The notes beneath the pieces were generated by a model. It saw only the letters and a program-made list of their open reading frames with translations. It made no database searches and had not been told where the DNA came from. A DNA stretch of 64,000 nt, taken from assembly GCF_023100945.1 (NCBI RefSeq), contig NZ_CP064689.1:7794001-7858000 (forward strand), written 5' to 3'. Below are positions 1-7,639 of this stretch, one piece after another (positions within the stretch are counted from its first letter, which is position 1; the number at the start of each line of letters is the position of its first letter). Source of the stretch: Bradyrhizobium sp. 200. GTDB lineage: Bacteria; Pseudomonadota; Alphaproteobacteria; Rhizobiales; Xanthobacteraceae. Both the position numbers and the translations under genes were made by a program.

Positions 1-609
1 CACGCTCTCGAGCTGCAACGGAAAGAGTGGAGCTTGCTGCCAGGGGACGATGCGGCTGCCGATGGAAGTCCCACCATTACGGGGGTCGGGATCAAGAATC
101 GGCGCGAGCGCAGCTACGTACGCCTGGGCCTCTGCTGGAAGCGGTCGACCTGTGGCCAGGTGCTGTTCATAACGCTCTGGACCTGCATTGTAGGCAGCAA
201 GGAATCCGGGCGCCCCGAAACGGTCGAGCATTTCCCGTAGGTACGCCGCACCTGCCATGATGTTGTCGCGCGGATCAAGGGGATCGATGCCTAGCCCGTA
301 TCTGACGCTTAGTTCAACCCAGGTCCGTGGCATGATTTGCATCAAGCCGAGAGCGCCCTTGGGCGAAGCGGCTTGTTCGTCACCCGCGCTCTCGCGTTGC
401 ATGACTGCGCGGATCCAATGCGGCGGGATTGCAAATCGACGGGATGCCTCGGCGATAAAGGGTGCAAAGGATTCGACGGGCGATGCGCGGGACGAACGCG
501 ACCCAGATGCAGTCGATTCACCACCTGCCATCGCGTCAGATGGCAGCACTGTCGGCAGAAGAACGCCGGTAAGGAAGGCTGCGAACCGAATAAACCGGAA
601 GCATGCCAT
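1..609 (-). CDS. Lytic transglycosylase, SLT domain (partial, runs off left edge)
   Basis: Reading the minus strand from 609 gives an open frame of 203 codons to the window edge. A short hydrophobic signal peptide (FAAFLTGVLLPTVLPSDAMA) is followed by an SLT/goose-lysozyme-like domain. The catalytic Glu lies in the MQRESAGDE segment, followed by GALGLMQIMPRTW and, further on, AAYNAGPERY, the standard family motifs. Such enzymes open peptidoglycan for the conjugative type IV secretion machine (VirB1-like role). It lies downstream of the S26 peptidase gene in the same direction, the usual order in rhizobial ICEs. An in-frame upstream ATG at 687 would add a basic extension; 609 is preferred because it begins the signal peptide directly, though no strong Shine-Dalgarno is visible at either. 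The C-terminus is outside the window. Confidence 0.88.
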   Translation of the reverse strand, partial: MACFRFIRFAAFLTGVLLPTVLPSDAMAGGESTASGSRSSRASPVESFAPFIAEASRRFAIPPHWIRAVMQRESAGDEQAASPKGALGLMQIMPRTWVELSVRYGLGIDPLDPRDNIMAGAAYLREMLDRFGAPGFLAAYNAGPERYEQHLATGRPLPAEAQAYVAALAPILDPDPRNGGTSIGSRIVPWQQAPLFPLQLESV

Positions 610-770
610 GCTGCTCGCGGCTGTCAGGGGTAAAGCGCTTTTGCGCCGGCGGCGCGGCCGCCCCGGAGCGTTGCGCGCGTTGGCCATCGCAGACGTGCTT
701 GGTATGGAGGAATGATGGCGCGTTCGATCAAACAGAGGAATGACAGATTTTTCGGGAGAGGCGATCATGA

Positions 771-1280
771 TCACTCCTCGCTGGTCCATACAGGCACTGC
801 CTTGCCGATGACGGATGAGTGGGGGACAAGCCCAAAGTAGCGGCCGTCCAGAGAGTCTTCCGATTGCCAATTCATGAGAAAGAGCTGGTCCGCGCCAACG
901 ACGCGGCATCCTTGCCAAACAGGCGTGGGACGGCCGCGGCTATCGCGTGCGAGCGCTTCACCCATGTCGACCGCATTGACCGAGATCGTCAGCCCTTTCC
1001 TGCAGACCGTTTGTCCAGGAAGCGCCAGCACGCGCTTGAGCATGGGAACACCGATCGGCAGATAGCCGTTCAGATCGAGAAATGTCGCAAGCGGTTCGGG
1101 TGGTCGGACGGCCACGAGTTCGGTGACCGCAAGCCTGCCGACCGGCTGCAACTGGTAGAGACCGATTGGAACGCTCTTCGAGGCGTTCCATATGTAGGCT
1201 GGCGTCGCCTCTCCCATTGTCGACATGACAAGGGCAACAGCTCCGAACGTCACAACAATTGTCGCCAACCGATTTCTCAT
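771..1280 (-). CDS. traF: TraF-type S26 family signal peptidase
   Basis: A 169-residue protein with one N-terminal membrane segment (about residues 6-24) and the S26 catalytic pair: Ser in the SVPIGLY motif and Lys in LKRVLALPGQ. TraF peptidases process conjugative pilin and are encoded with transfer genes of IncP plasmids and rhizobial ICEs; they act in the periplasm. The ATG at 1280 overlaps the stop of the DUF2840 gene in an ATGA arrangement, which fixes the start and implies translational coupling. Longer frames upstream of this ATG overlap the neighbour and lack family sequence. The lytic transglycosylase gene follows about 160 bp downstream. Confidence 0.9.
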   Translation of the reverse strand: MRNRLATIVVTFGAVALVMSTMGEATPAYIWNASKSVPIGLYQLQPVGRLAVTELVAVRPPEPLATFLDLNGYLPIGVPMLKRVLALPGQTVCRKGLTISVNAVDMGEALARDSRGRPTPVWQGCRVVGADQLFLMNWQSEDSLDGRYFGLVPHSSVIGKAVPVWTSEE

Positions 1281-1741
1281 GGGGCAAACCTTTTCCGGCG
1301 TAGCCAGGCCTGATGGCGCGCACGGGTGTAAGGCCGCGGCGTCTCGTTCACGGACAAGCGGTTGTGGACGTGATGCCAATGGTCCGGGGCGACGTCGGCC
1401 GGATGGATGTCGAGCGCCTCCACGGCGTCGATCAGTTGCAGCACGCGCTCGACCTTCGGCCAGCCGGTCAGCCGCAACAGAGGGTCACCGCCGGGTTTGA
1501 CCCAAGGCACCGTCGAATAGCGTTGCCCGGGCGTCGCTGCGCGCAAAATGTCGACACGCGAGATGACCGTGCCAAAATCGTTGGACGCCCATCGAACGAA
1601 CGCAAAGACAGTTCCAGGCGCGAATGACAGGATACGCCGGCGGCGATCGATGACCTGTTCCGCCACCGCGCGGCCGAACCGAATTCGATTCTCGATGCGC
1701 TTTTCGAGCCACAAAAGCTCGACGGTCGTGAGGTCAGTCAC
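1277..1741 (-). CDS. DUF2840 family protein of ICE backbone
   Basis: A 154-residue protein of the DUF2840 family, found almost only in proteobacterial ICEs between rep/par genes and traF. No catalytic motif is visible. It has a conserved aromatic, basic body with a central SFAPGTVFAFVRW stretch and a basic C-terminus (RARHQAWLRRKRFAP). The GTG start at 1741 is preferred because a strong GGGAGGA ribosome site lies just upstream and the longer frame lacks family sequence. It overlaps traF by four bases. The function is unknown; the placement suggests a role in transfer or maintenance. Confidence 0.8.
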   Translation of the reverse strand: MTDLTTVELLWLEKRIENRIRFGRAVAEQVIDRRRRILSFAPGTVFAFVRWASNDFGTVISRVDILRAATPGQRYSTVPWVKPGGDPLLRLTGWPKVERVLQLIDAVEALDIHPADVAPDHWHHVHNRLSVNETPRPYTRARHQAWLRRKRFAP

Positions 1742-1920
1742 GTCATCCTCCCAAGTTTGTAAAGAGATATGCGGAAGGGCAGACTCCGACGCACACAGGT
1801 GCGGTCGCGTCTGGGCCGCGTGGCTGTCCTGCCGTAAGCGTACGTGTCTCGACCGCTTCTTGCCGGTTGCTTTGGCCAAGCAAGCGTCGGGTGGATGCGT
1901 GCGACTTTGCAGCCCGCGCG

Positions 1921-1929
1921 CTATCCACA
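1921..1929. promoter_or_regulatory. DnaA-box-like 9-mer
   Basis: CTATCCACA differs from the DnaA box TTATCCACA at one base. It lies about 105 bp from the iteron cluster, in the 363 bp between repA and the DUF2840 gene, where no coding frame is convincing. This supports an origin region, but a single 9-mer is weak evidence. Confidence 0.35.
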
Positions 1930-2034
1930 GCCCACTGGGAGGTGCGATCCGTTAGAAAGAATCCGAAGGATTCCAGGTTAGGAAAGTTACGGGGCGAACT
2001 AGGTATTGACTGCCAAGGAGTTAGCTCCGATTCC

Positions 2035-2098
2035 GGTCCCCGATAGCACGAGGATCGGGTCCCCGATGGCACGACAGTTGCGGTCCCCGATAGCACGA
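2035..2098. repeat. Three iteron-like direct repeats beside repA (candidate oriV)
   Basis: The 17-mer GGTCCCCGATAGCACGA occurs at 2035-2051 and 2082-2098. A copy with one difference (ATGG for ATAG) is at 2058-2074. The starts are 23 and 24 bp apart, about two helical turns, on the same strand. They sit just beyond the repA stop codon. This is the layout of iterons bound by a plasmid-type replication initiator, so the ICE may replicate autonomously after excision. Confidence 0.72.
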
Positions 2099-2104
2099 GA
2101 GGAT

Positions 2105-3007
2105 TCACAGGCCGCCCCCCGAAGGAGGAACGAGCCCGCGTCTGTGCAACCGCTCCGAAAAGGTATCGATGGGAACAGGCGCGAAGGTCAGTCGCTCTAT
2201 ACCGCGCGGCTCGTGCGTGATGACCAATCGGTAGCCGGGCAGCGTCTGCCGGCGGACGATTTCGCGCAGGTCGTAGGCAAAATGCTTGAGCGGCGAGAGG
2301 CTGCCGGATTTGGCGTGGAGGTGCACAAAATCAAAACTCCAGCCGCCATCCTGGCGACCGCCGTGCTTACGCACGAGGCGGTAAAGCCATCGCTCCAGAC
2401 CGCCGGTCAGCTCAAAATAGGCGCGATCGATGGTAAGTATGAGTGCATCGTTCAGAACACCGGTATAGAACCAATCCGGTAGGATCAGTTCGACTCCACG
2501 GGCGCGGCCGTACTCATCGGCTGTCTCTTTCCATTCATTGATCCAGGAGAAACGATGCCGCCGCCGCTCCGTCGGCTGACGGATCGAGGTCATTACGGTG
2601 GTCGATTGCAACCGGTCGAGCGCAGCCTTGAGGCGATCGTAGTCCCTCACGCTGGTGCCTCGACCGACGAAGGTCAGTATTTCGTACGACGTTGCCGCCA
2701 TCAGACGAGAGGTCTTCAGACCTGCGTCGCGCGCCTCCACGATTTGCGAAGCGGCCCAGATCAGAACATCCGCATCCCAGATTGTCGCCATCCCGTGTTC
2801 CGGCACGGCTTCGACACGAATGGTGACAGTCCCCGCGCGAAAATCGATCGGTACAACCCGCCTGGACTTGGCGAGTGAGAAGAACGGATAGGCCATCAGG
2901 TCTTGCGCATCTCGTGGCGCTAGATCGCCCGGTAAGGCACGAAACAGACTGAGTTGGTCGCGCTCGGAGCGGCGTCCCTGACGAGTTGAGGATTTGCCGT
3001 CGGCCAT
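2105..3007 (-). CDS. repA: Replication initiator protein A (RepA family)
   Basis: A 300-residue protein of the RPA/RepA replication-initiator family. Family features include MAYPFFSLAKSRR near residue 40, the IWDADVLIWAASQI stretch, TSYEILTFVGRGTSVRDYDR with the helix-turn-helix, and the C-terminal LVRKHGGRQ and SGSLSPLKHFAYDLREIV segments. Initiators of this type bind iterons and start plasmid or ICE replication. Iteron-like repeats lie immediately past its stop. The excisionase-like gene ends three bases upstream of its start, so the two are probably cotranscribed, linking excision to replication. In many relatives a parA gene follows repA; here only 363 bp of origin-like DNA follows. Confidence 0.87.
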   Translation of the reverse strand: MADGKSSTRQGRRSERDQLSLFRALPGDLAPRDAQDLMAYPFFSLAKSRRVVPIDFRAGTVTIRVEAVPEHGMATIWDADVLIWAASQIVEARDAGLKTSRLMAATSYEILTFVGRGTSVRDYDRLKAALDRLQSTTVMTSIRQPTERRRHRFSWINEWKETADEYGRARGVELILPDWFYTGVLNDALILTIDRAYFELTGGLERWLYRLVRKHGGRQDGGWSFDFVHLHAKSGSLSPLKHFAYDLREIVRRQTLPGYRLVITHEPRGIERLTFAPVPIDTFSERLHRRGLVPPSGGGL

Positions 3008-3010
3008 GGA

Positions 3011-3289
3011 TTAACGCCGTTCTTTTCCGGCGTAGGGGATCGGCGGATGCCGTTTGGCAGGCAGCACAGTGCCGGCGCCAGGGTCGGAGGTCGATTTCTT
3101 TTTGCCCAGCTTGGCCCACGCTGTCAGGTCAGCCACGGAATAGACCACGCGCCCGCCAATCTTGTGATAGTCCGGACCGGTGCCGTACGTGCGGTGTTTC
3201 TCCAACGTGCGGCCGGATAAACTCAAGAGGCGCGCGGCTTCTGCCGTACGCAAGTATCGCGGCGGCGGATCGACGTTCGAATCGGACAT
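3011..3289 (-). CDS. rdfS: RdfS-like excisionase (HTH-17/AlpA type)
   Basis: A 92-residue protein with a MerR/AlpA-type winged helix: YLRTAEAARLLSLSGRTLEKHR, then a GPDYHKIGGRVVYSVADLTAWA wing. Small proteins of this kind are recombination directionality factors; in Mesorhizobium ICEMlSymR7A, RdfS drives excision and is activated by FseA. The gene lies between an fseA-like gene and repA, the same neighbourhood as in that element. The basic Pro-rich tail is typical. The rdfS name is inferred from gene order and family, not from sequence alignment. Confidence 0.78.
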   Translation of the reverse strand: MSDSNVDPPPRYLRTAEAARLLSLSGRTLEKHRTYGTGPDYHKIGGRVVYSVADLTAWAKLGKKKSTSDPGAGTVLPAKRHPPIPYAGKERR

Positions 3290-3421
3290 CTGAAAACCTC
3301 CGTGGTCGTCTGGAGCGCCAGCGAGGTCGGCGGCGCGTCGACGAGCACAATGGCGGAGCAGAGTCTCGAAGGGGGATGCCGAAGATGTGGGGGCATGTTT
3401 TCGATACCCCCGAAGGGGCCC

Positions 3422-4190
3422 TTATTTCTTCCGAGATGTCGGACGCAGCAGCGCGCGATAGCCACCACGCATCAAAGCGAAGCCGCTCTGAACCAGGCGA
3501 ATGGTCCGGTTGCGCAAATCGTGCGTTCTCCAGTCGCGTTCGGAAATACGCTTGGCGCCGAACAGAACTTCTGCAATTTCCCGATACGTGCTGCCGTCCA
3601 TCCGCGCATCGAGCGCGCGCAGGGCGAGCGCGAACCGCCGGCGGCGGCTCTCCGAGAGCGCATGCAGCGGCGGCCCAGGAGGCGTCCCACTAAGAGCTCG
3701 CCACAGGCGCCTGCCCGCATCCGCGCGGAATTCAAAATCGCGGTCGAACGGAAGTTCAACCGCATAAGCGATGGCAACGACAGGCGCTTCTTTCAGCCAA
3801 ATGCGATGCTCTACGCCGCGCAAGTTCAGCACGGCGTGCCAGCCGTCAGGGCCCTCCCGCAGCTGGGCTTTGTTCAAGTCGCTGAAGTCCAGGCTGACCC
3901 GCGAATGCGAGCCGACAAGCGATGCTGGCCGCACGGGAATAACTGTCGGCAGAACCTCTGGCGCCCAGAAGATGGTCTGTTCGAGATAGGATTGATCGGG
4001 ATTAGCTGCGAAAAACCAACCCCCAACGTTGCCGGAATTCGGCGGTTACGGTGATGCTTGCTGACATGCTCCGATGATCGCTTTGAAAAGCGGGGTTGCG
4101 GCGCAGGCATTCCCACGCCAATCCGGTCATTTCCGCCTTTTGAGCATGATCGTAGTAGGCGTCTGAAGATCTCCAATCAAACGTAGACAT
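3422..4190 (-). CDS. fseA: FseA-like activator, DUF6499 + DUF2285, joined by probable +1 frameshift
   Basis: Two overlapping frames make one protein. The first (from ATG 4190) encodes a DUF6499-type domain beginning MSTFDWRSSDAYYDHAQ and reading through AWECLRRNPAF to EFRQRWGLVF, then stops at 4002-4004. The next frame continues the family sequence as AANPDQSYLEQTIFWAPE into a DUF2285 domain ending at 3422. In ICEMlSymR7A the msi172/msi171 pair is joined by a programmed +1 ribosomal frameshift to give FseA, the activator of rdfS. The domain order, the gene order (qseM, fseA, rdfS) and the slip-prone UUU-C at 4010-4013 all match. A simple frameshift mutation remains possible. Confidence 0.75.
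4002..4016 (-). promoter_or_regulatory. Candidate +1 ribosomal frameshift site in fseA
   Basis: The minus strand reads GTT TTT CGC AGC TAA in the upstream frame. Moving tRNA-Phe from UUU to the overlapping UUC skips one base and yields F-A-A-N-P-D, the expected continuation. The zero-frame stop follows two codons later, as expected for a regulated shift. This is inferred from the sequence and the known FseA precedent. Confidence 0.6.
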
Positions 4191-4341
4191 TTGCGCGTCC
4201 CCATTTCGCACTGCGAGATTGCGGCGCGATAATTCTGAGGGGCAATGGTTGTGGGAAGTCCCTGATCATGCATCGCGTGATGCAGCAGATCGAACTCCGA
4301 TATGACAGGGTAGCTTTTTCCACGATGCGCAGAAACTGGAG

Positions 4342-4629
4342 TTAAAGATTCGGATTTGATGCCCCGCCGCGCAAAAGGTGACGATATCCATGCTCTGTCA
4401 TCCATTTCGCGCGGCTCAGATGGGTATCGAACGCACGCTTTGCGCGATCGTGCTCAAGCCCTGGATCAATGTGGAGTACCAGTTGCGCCACCTCGCGCCA
4501 GTCCGCTCCCTCCGCCTCCGCATCGAGCATACGAAGATACGTTATAATGTGCTCCTCGTCGTACACAGTGAGGACAGAATCCGTCGGTGCAACATCGGCG
4601 ACGTCGGGATCTCGGGGTGGTTTCTTCAT
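4342..4629 (-). CDS. qseM: QseM-like antiactivator (DUF2285 family)
   Basis: A 95-residue acidic protein related to the C-terminal DUF2285 domain (RAFDTHLSRAKWMTEHGYRHLLRGG). In ICEMlSymR7A, QseM binds both TraR and FseA and keeps transfer off in most cells. Here it lies upstream of the fseA-like gene and divergent from an XRE gene resembling qseC, the same switch layout. The ribosome site upstream of 4629 is poor. The symbol is by synteny and family; a plain DUF2285 protein of another role cannot be excluded. Confidence 0.65.
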   Translation of the reverse strand: MKKPPRDPDVADVAPTDSVLTVYDEEHIITYLRMLDAEAEGADWREVAQLVLHIDPGLEHDRAKRAFDTHLSRAKWMTEHGYRHLLRGGASNPNL

Positions 4630-4737
4630 GCGTTCGTCACAGAGCGAATGATTCTAACTCCCCGCCAACCGAAATGATCCACGAGACTTACTTTAGCCCA
4701 ATTTTGATCATTGCCGCCAGCAGGATTTCTATGAATA

Positions 4738-4767
4738 CATATTATAGGAGATAAACCTCATAGTATG
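4738..4767. promoter_or_regulatory. Imperfect palindrome between qseM-like and qseC-like genes
   Basis: Arms CATATTATAGGA and TCATAGTATG-type sequence flank a short centre over about 30 bp. The site lies in an AT-rich stretch within the 158 bp between two divergent regulators. It is the best candidate operator for the XRE protein, which in ICEMlSymR7A (QseC) binds such sites to set the on/off state. Confidence 0.5.
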
Positions 4768-4787
4768 CAAAGACGCAACTTGCGCAC

Positions 4788-5039
4788 ATGGATATGCGCA
4801 AGCTGGTCGGCCGCAATTTTGCGAGATTTAGAAGAGCAAAGGGCTTCACCCAGGAAAGTTTTGCCGAAGCTTCTGGCTTTACCCAACAATATATCAGCGG
4901 TCTCGAAACAGGCCGACGCAATCCGACGGTAGTGACGCTATTTGAACTCGCCAGTACGCTTGGGATAAGCCACGTCGATCTTGTTGTGCCCGATGACGAA
5001 GCGCGTACCGAGAGGGCGAAGAGCAGTAAGCGCAAATAA
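4788..5039 (+). CDS. qseC: XRE-family regulator, QseC-like
   Basis: An 83-residue protein that is almost entirely one XRE helix-turn-helix: GRNFARFRRAKGFTQESFAE, SGFTQQYISGLETGRRNPTV and LFELASTLGISHVDLV. It is divergent from the qseM-like gene with a palindrome between. QseC of ICEMlSymR7A has the same size, fold and position and controls qseM transcription. ATG 4788 is taken as the start; ATG 4794 is also possible. Assignment rests on context. Confidence 0.72.
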   Translation: MDMRKLVGRNFARFRRAKGFTQESFAEASGFTQQYISGLETGRRNPTVVTLFELASTLGISHVDLVVPDDEARTERAKSSKRK

Positions 5040-5078
5040 CTTTCTTACTGGGTAACATCCGAAAGTGCGACAAAACAA

Positions 5079-5109
5079 AAGCCCCGCCCGGTGACACCGG
5101 GCGGGGCTT
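5079..5109 (-). terminator. Rho-independent terminator of the DUF736 gene
   Basis: A perfect 15-bp inverted repeat (AAGCCCCGCCCGGTG and its complement) surrounds one base. On the minus strand the stem is followed by TTTTGTTTTG. It lies 16 bp past the DUF736 stop, so it terminates that gene; the plus-strand side has no T-run. Confidence 0.85.
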
Positions 5110-5124
5110 GGAGGAACGAGAGCT

Positions 5125-5445
5125 TTACTCGCCGTTCCGCCGCGGCCGCGACCACAGCAGGGTGTAGCCTTCGCCGCCCTCGTCCTCGAACAGGTTCGCG
5201 TAGATCGGCGCGGTGAACGAGGGATCGTCGAGCTTGAGCGACAGGTAGTCGCGTCCTTCCTCGGAGCGCTTGGACCAGGCTGCGCCGATTTCGGCCCTGC
5301 CCACAAAGACACGGTGGCTGGGTGCGTTCTCGTTAGAGGAGCGGTTCTGCTCGGCGACGATACGGACGGCCTTGTTCAGATTCAGGGTGATGATCTCGCC
5401 CTGGAAATCGTTGCCGACCTTCTTGAAAGAACCGATGTTAGCCAT
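5125..5445 (-). CDS. DUF736 family protein
   Basis: A 106-residue protein of the DUF736 family, common on rhizobial plasmids and ICEs. Recognisable segments are MANIGSFKKVGNDFQGEI, then HRVFVGRAEIGAAWSKRS, YLSLKLDDPSFTAPIYANL and TLLWSRP. The function is unknown; it is small, soluble and often highly expressed. ATG 5445 has an AGGAG site nine bases upstream and matches the family N-terminus. A structured leader lies about 100-190 bp upstream and a strong terminator follows. A decayed second copy is present at 5907-6022. Confidence 0.85.
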   Translation of the reverse strand: MANIGSFKKVGNDFQGEIITLNLNKAVRIVAEQNRSSNENAPSHRVFVGRAEIGAAWSKRSEEGRDYLSLKLDDPSFTAPIYANLFEDEGGEGYTLLWSRPRRNGE

Positions 5446-5544
5446 GTCATTTCTCCTGTTGTGTTTCGAGCCCGCGACCACCGCGGCCTCGATGGCGATG
5501 GACAGGCCGAGGACGATCGGCGACGCACCCGCTCGCGGGCCGGA

Positions 5545-5635
5545 GCGCAGCGGAGGACGCTGTCGTAGAGACTTTCTTGCCTCGCGAGGAATGGGCTTTA
5601 GCCCAGGGGAAGAAAGTCTTAAGCGACGGCGTTGC
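5545..5635 (-). ncRNA. Structured leader element 1 (upstream of DUF736)
   Basis: The 9-bp arms GACTTTCTT (5570-5578) and AAGAAAGTC (5610-5618) enclose two nested hairpins: the palindrome CCTCGCGAGG (5580-5589) and TGGGC-TTTA-GCCCA (5592-5605). An outer helix (CGCTGTCG with CGACGGCG) can extend it. It lies upstream of DUF736 on the minus strand. The same architecture with different sequence recurs at 7640-7760 ahead of DUF2493. This is a predicted structure only; strand is taken from the downstream genes. Confidence 0.5.
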
Positions 5636-5906
5636 GGCTCAGACGATCGAGGCGCAGCCGGTCTTCGGCCAGATCAAGCCATCAAAGAGGCCACGTGCGT
5701 CCGCGTGCTGAACCGCGATCTCGGGAGAAAGTTTGGCTAATCTCGGTTTGAATGCACAAGAAGTCGGAATGTTTCGGCGTAGAGAAAGAAACGTCGTGCA
5801 GGAAACGGCGGGACAGTGAGCCGACGAACAGCCGCGACTACCGAAGGCACATCACCATTGCATCTATGTAGGCCGGTAAGAGATGGCGCAGCCTGCTGTA
5901 AGCTCC

Positions 5907-6022
5907 GTACGGAGGGACGCCACGACTATTTTTCGCTCGAGCTCGACGACCTTTCCTTCAACGCGCCGATTTGCGCCAACCTGATCGAGGAGCAGGTGGC
6001 GAGGACTATCCGTCGCGCGTAG
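5907..6022 (+). pseudogene. DUF736 remnant
   Basis: The plus-strand frame reads RTEGRHDYFSLELDD then LSFNAPICANLIEEQ, clearly related to the central part of the DUF736 protein at 5125-5445 (EEGRDYLSLKLDDPSFTAPI). The N-terminal half and the C-terminal LLWSRP motif are missing, and it overlaps the 3' end of the membrane protein gene on the other strand. It is a broken, inverted duplicate. Confidence 0.7.
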
Positions 6023-6491
6023 CGGCCGAAAGAACCGCCTGAGGAGGTGCACCTCGCACGACCCCGCCTGAGTCCAATGGGCGGGGCTCCGCGAAGACAG
6101 CCAACCGTGTCCAGGCCGTACCGCCAATGAAAACCGCGCCGAGGCATGCGAAGACCTCACGCCAGGCCAGCAAAGGCATCCCGAGTTGTGACATCGCGAA
6201 AACCACATAATAGCCAGCAATCGCAGCTGGGACGGCGAAGGCGGCCGCTATGGCTGCACGCAAGATCGGAAACCGGGCGATCGCGAAGGCGGTCTGACCA
6301 ATCGCGAGCGTCACGCAGCCGGCGACAATACCGACGAGCGGCGCACCGAGGATGCCGGCGCCGCTATGAAATGCCGCCATGCCTGCGCTGACGGCGACAA
6401 AAAACGGCAACGCGTACACGGCCAGCGCAAAGATCAGCCAGCAGAACAAGCCGATGCCGACGGTATTGAGGACAAGTCCAAGGGCGAGCAT
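6006..6491 (-). CDS. Polytopic membrane protein of ICE backbone
   Basis: A 161-residue protein with four to five hydrophobic helices (for example LGLVLNTVGIGLFCWLIFAL and PILRAAIAAAFAVPAAIAGY), a central Gly-rich loop (SAGMAAFHSGAGILGAPLVG) and a soluble C-terminus. Proteins of this type recur between DUF736 and DUF2493 genes of rhizobial ICEs without a known function. ATG 6491 is preferred: a GGAG site precedes it and the first membrane helix begins at once. No enzymatic motif is seen. Confidence 0.65.
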   Translation of the reverse strand: MLALGLVLNTVGIGLFCWLIFALAVYALPFFVAVSAGMAAFHSGAGILGAPLVGIVAGCVTLAIGQTAFAIARFPILRAAIAAAFAVPAAIAGYYVVFAMSQLGMPLLAWREVFACLGAVFIGGTAWTRLAVFAEPRPLDSGGVVRGAPPQAVLSAATRDG

Positions 6492-6631
6492 GGTGGTGGC
6501 TCCATATGCAAAGGCATAACGATCGCGCCTTCCACCACCACCGCGGCGCAAGTTTGGACTAGCGTCCAAACGAGGCGGAGTTGCGGCGTAGGCAACTCCG
6601 CATTGGTGGTTTGGAAGATGGCACACTGCGC

Positions 6632-7555
6632 TTACGCGCCGCCAAATTTCCAAACGGGAATGCCGAGGCGTTTCGCCTTGTCGGCAAGGTTGTCCTGGAT
6701 CCCCGTGCCCGGGAAATGCATGACGCCGATCGGCACCAGTTCGAGCATGACGTCGTTGCGCTTGAACGGCGCCGCCTTGGCGTGCTTGGTCCAGTCCGGC
6801 TTGAAGGCGATCTGTGGGACGTTCCGGGTGGTCGCCCATTTGGAGGCGATCAGTTCGGCGCCCTTTGGCGAGCCGCCATGGATCAGCACCATGTCGGGGT
6901 GCTTGGCGTAAACCTTGTCGAGCCGATCCCAGATCAGGTGGTGGTCGTTGAAGTCGAGTCCACCAGTGAGTGCGATCTTCGGCCCCGGTGGCAACAGGAC
7001 CTCAGCCTCGGCGCGGCGCTTGGCTGCGATGAAGTCTCGGGAGTCGATCATTGCCGCGGTAAGCGTTCGGTGGTCGACAAGTGAGCCCGATCGAGGGCGC
7101 CAGGACGAACCGGTGTGGACTTCATACCGCTCGATGGCCTGATCGCGGAACAGTTCCAGGCAGTTGCGGCGCTCGATCAGTGTGATGCCTTCGGCCGTCA
7201 GACGCTCAAGTTCGACCGATCGTACTTCCGAGCCATTTTGCTCGCGCTGGCTTTTGCGTTGAGCCTGTTCGTTGTCATCGAGCTGGCGATTAATTCGGTC
7301 TGCGGCGCGGTGGAAGAGATTGACGGTTGACCAGAGCAGATCGTCAAGGTCCGGCTCAATCCGTGTGTCGCTCAAGGTGGCAACGAGAGCGTCGAAGATA
7401 TCGGCAACTGCGCCGGCGATCATCTTGCCCTCAGGAAGAGGTCTCGGGTCAGGCTCATCGTCGAATGGACGGTAGCCGAAGAGCTGCAATTCGCTGAGGA
7501 TGTGGTCGGTCGGAGAGGCGACGTGCGGCGGTTCGATGTCGTCATGGTCGGTCAT
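6632..7555 (-). CDS. DUF2493 domain protein
   Basis: A 307-residue protein. The C-terminal third is a DUF2493 (Rossmann-like, SLOG-related) domain: KIALTGGLDFNDHHLIWDRL, VLIHGGSPKGAELIASKWA, then IGVMHFPGTGIQDNLADKA. The N-terminal two thirds are acidic and helical. SLOG-type folds bind nucleotides or nucleotide-derived ligands; the ICE-borne family is uncharacterised. The gene starts about 85 bp downstream of structured leader element 2. Confidence 0.82.
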   Translation of the reverse strand: MTDHDDIEPPHVASPTDHILSELQLFGYRPFDDEPDPRPLPEGKMIAGAVADIFDALVATLSDTRIEPDLDDLLWSTVNLFHRAADRINRQLDDNEQAQRKSQREQNGSEVRSVELERLTAEGITLIERRNCLELFRDQAIERYEVHTGSSWRPRSGSLVDHRTLTAAMIDSRDFIAAKRRAEAEVLLPPGPKIALTGGLDFNDHHLIWDRLDKVYAKHPDMVLIHGGSPKGAELIASKWATTRNVPQIAFKPDWTKHAKAAPFKRNDVMLELVPIGVMHFPGTGIQDNLADKAKRLGIPVWKFGGA

Positions 7556-7639
7556 GGAAGAGGTCCTTTGCCGGATCGGCCGCGCCCATCGCGGCCTTCG
7601 TGGCGATCACTCAGGCGGCGGGCGGAACGGGCCAGAACC

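Noticed and set aside
27..715. Plus-strand open frames over the first 700 bp
   Set aside because: They shadow the minus-strand lytic transglycosylase, which has full family motifs.
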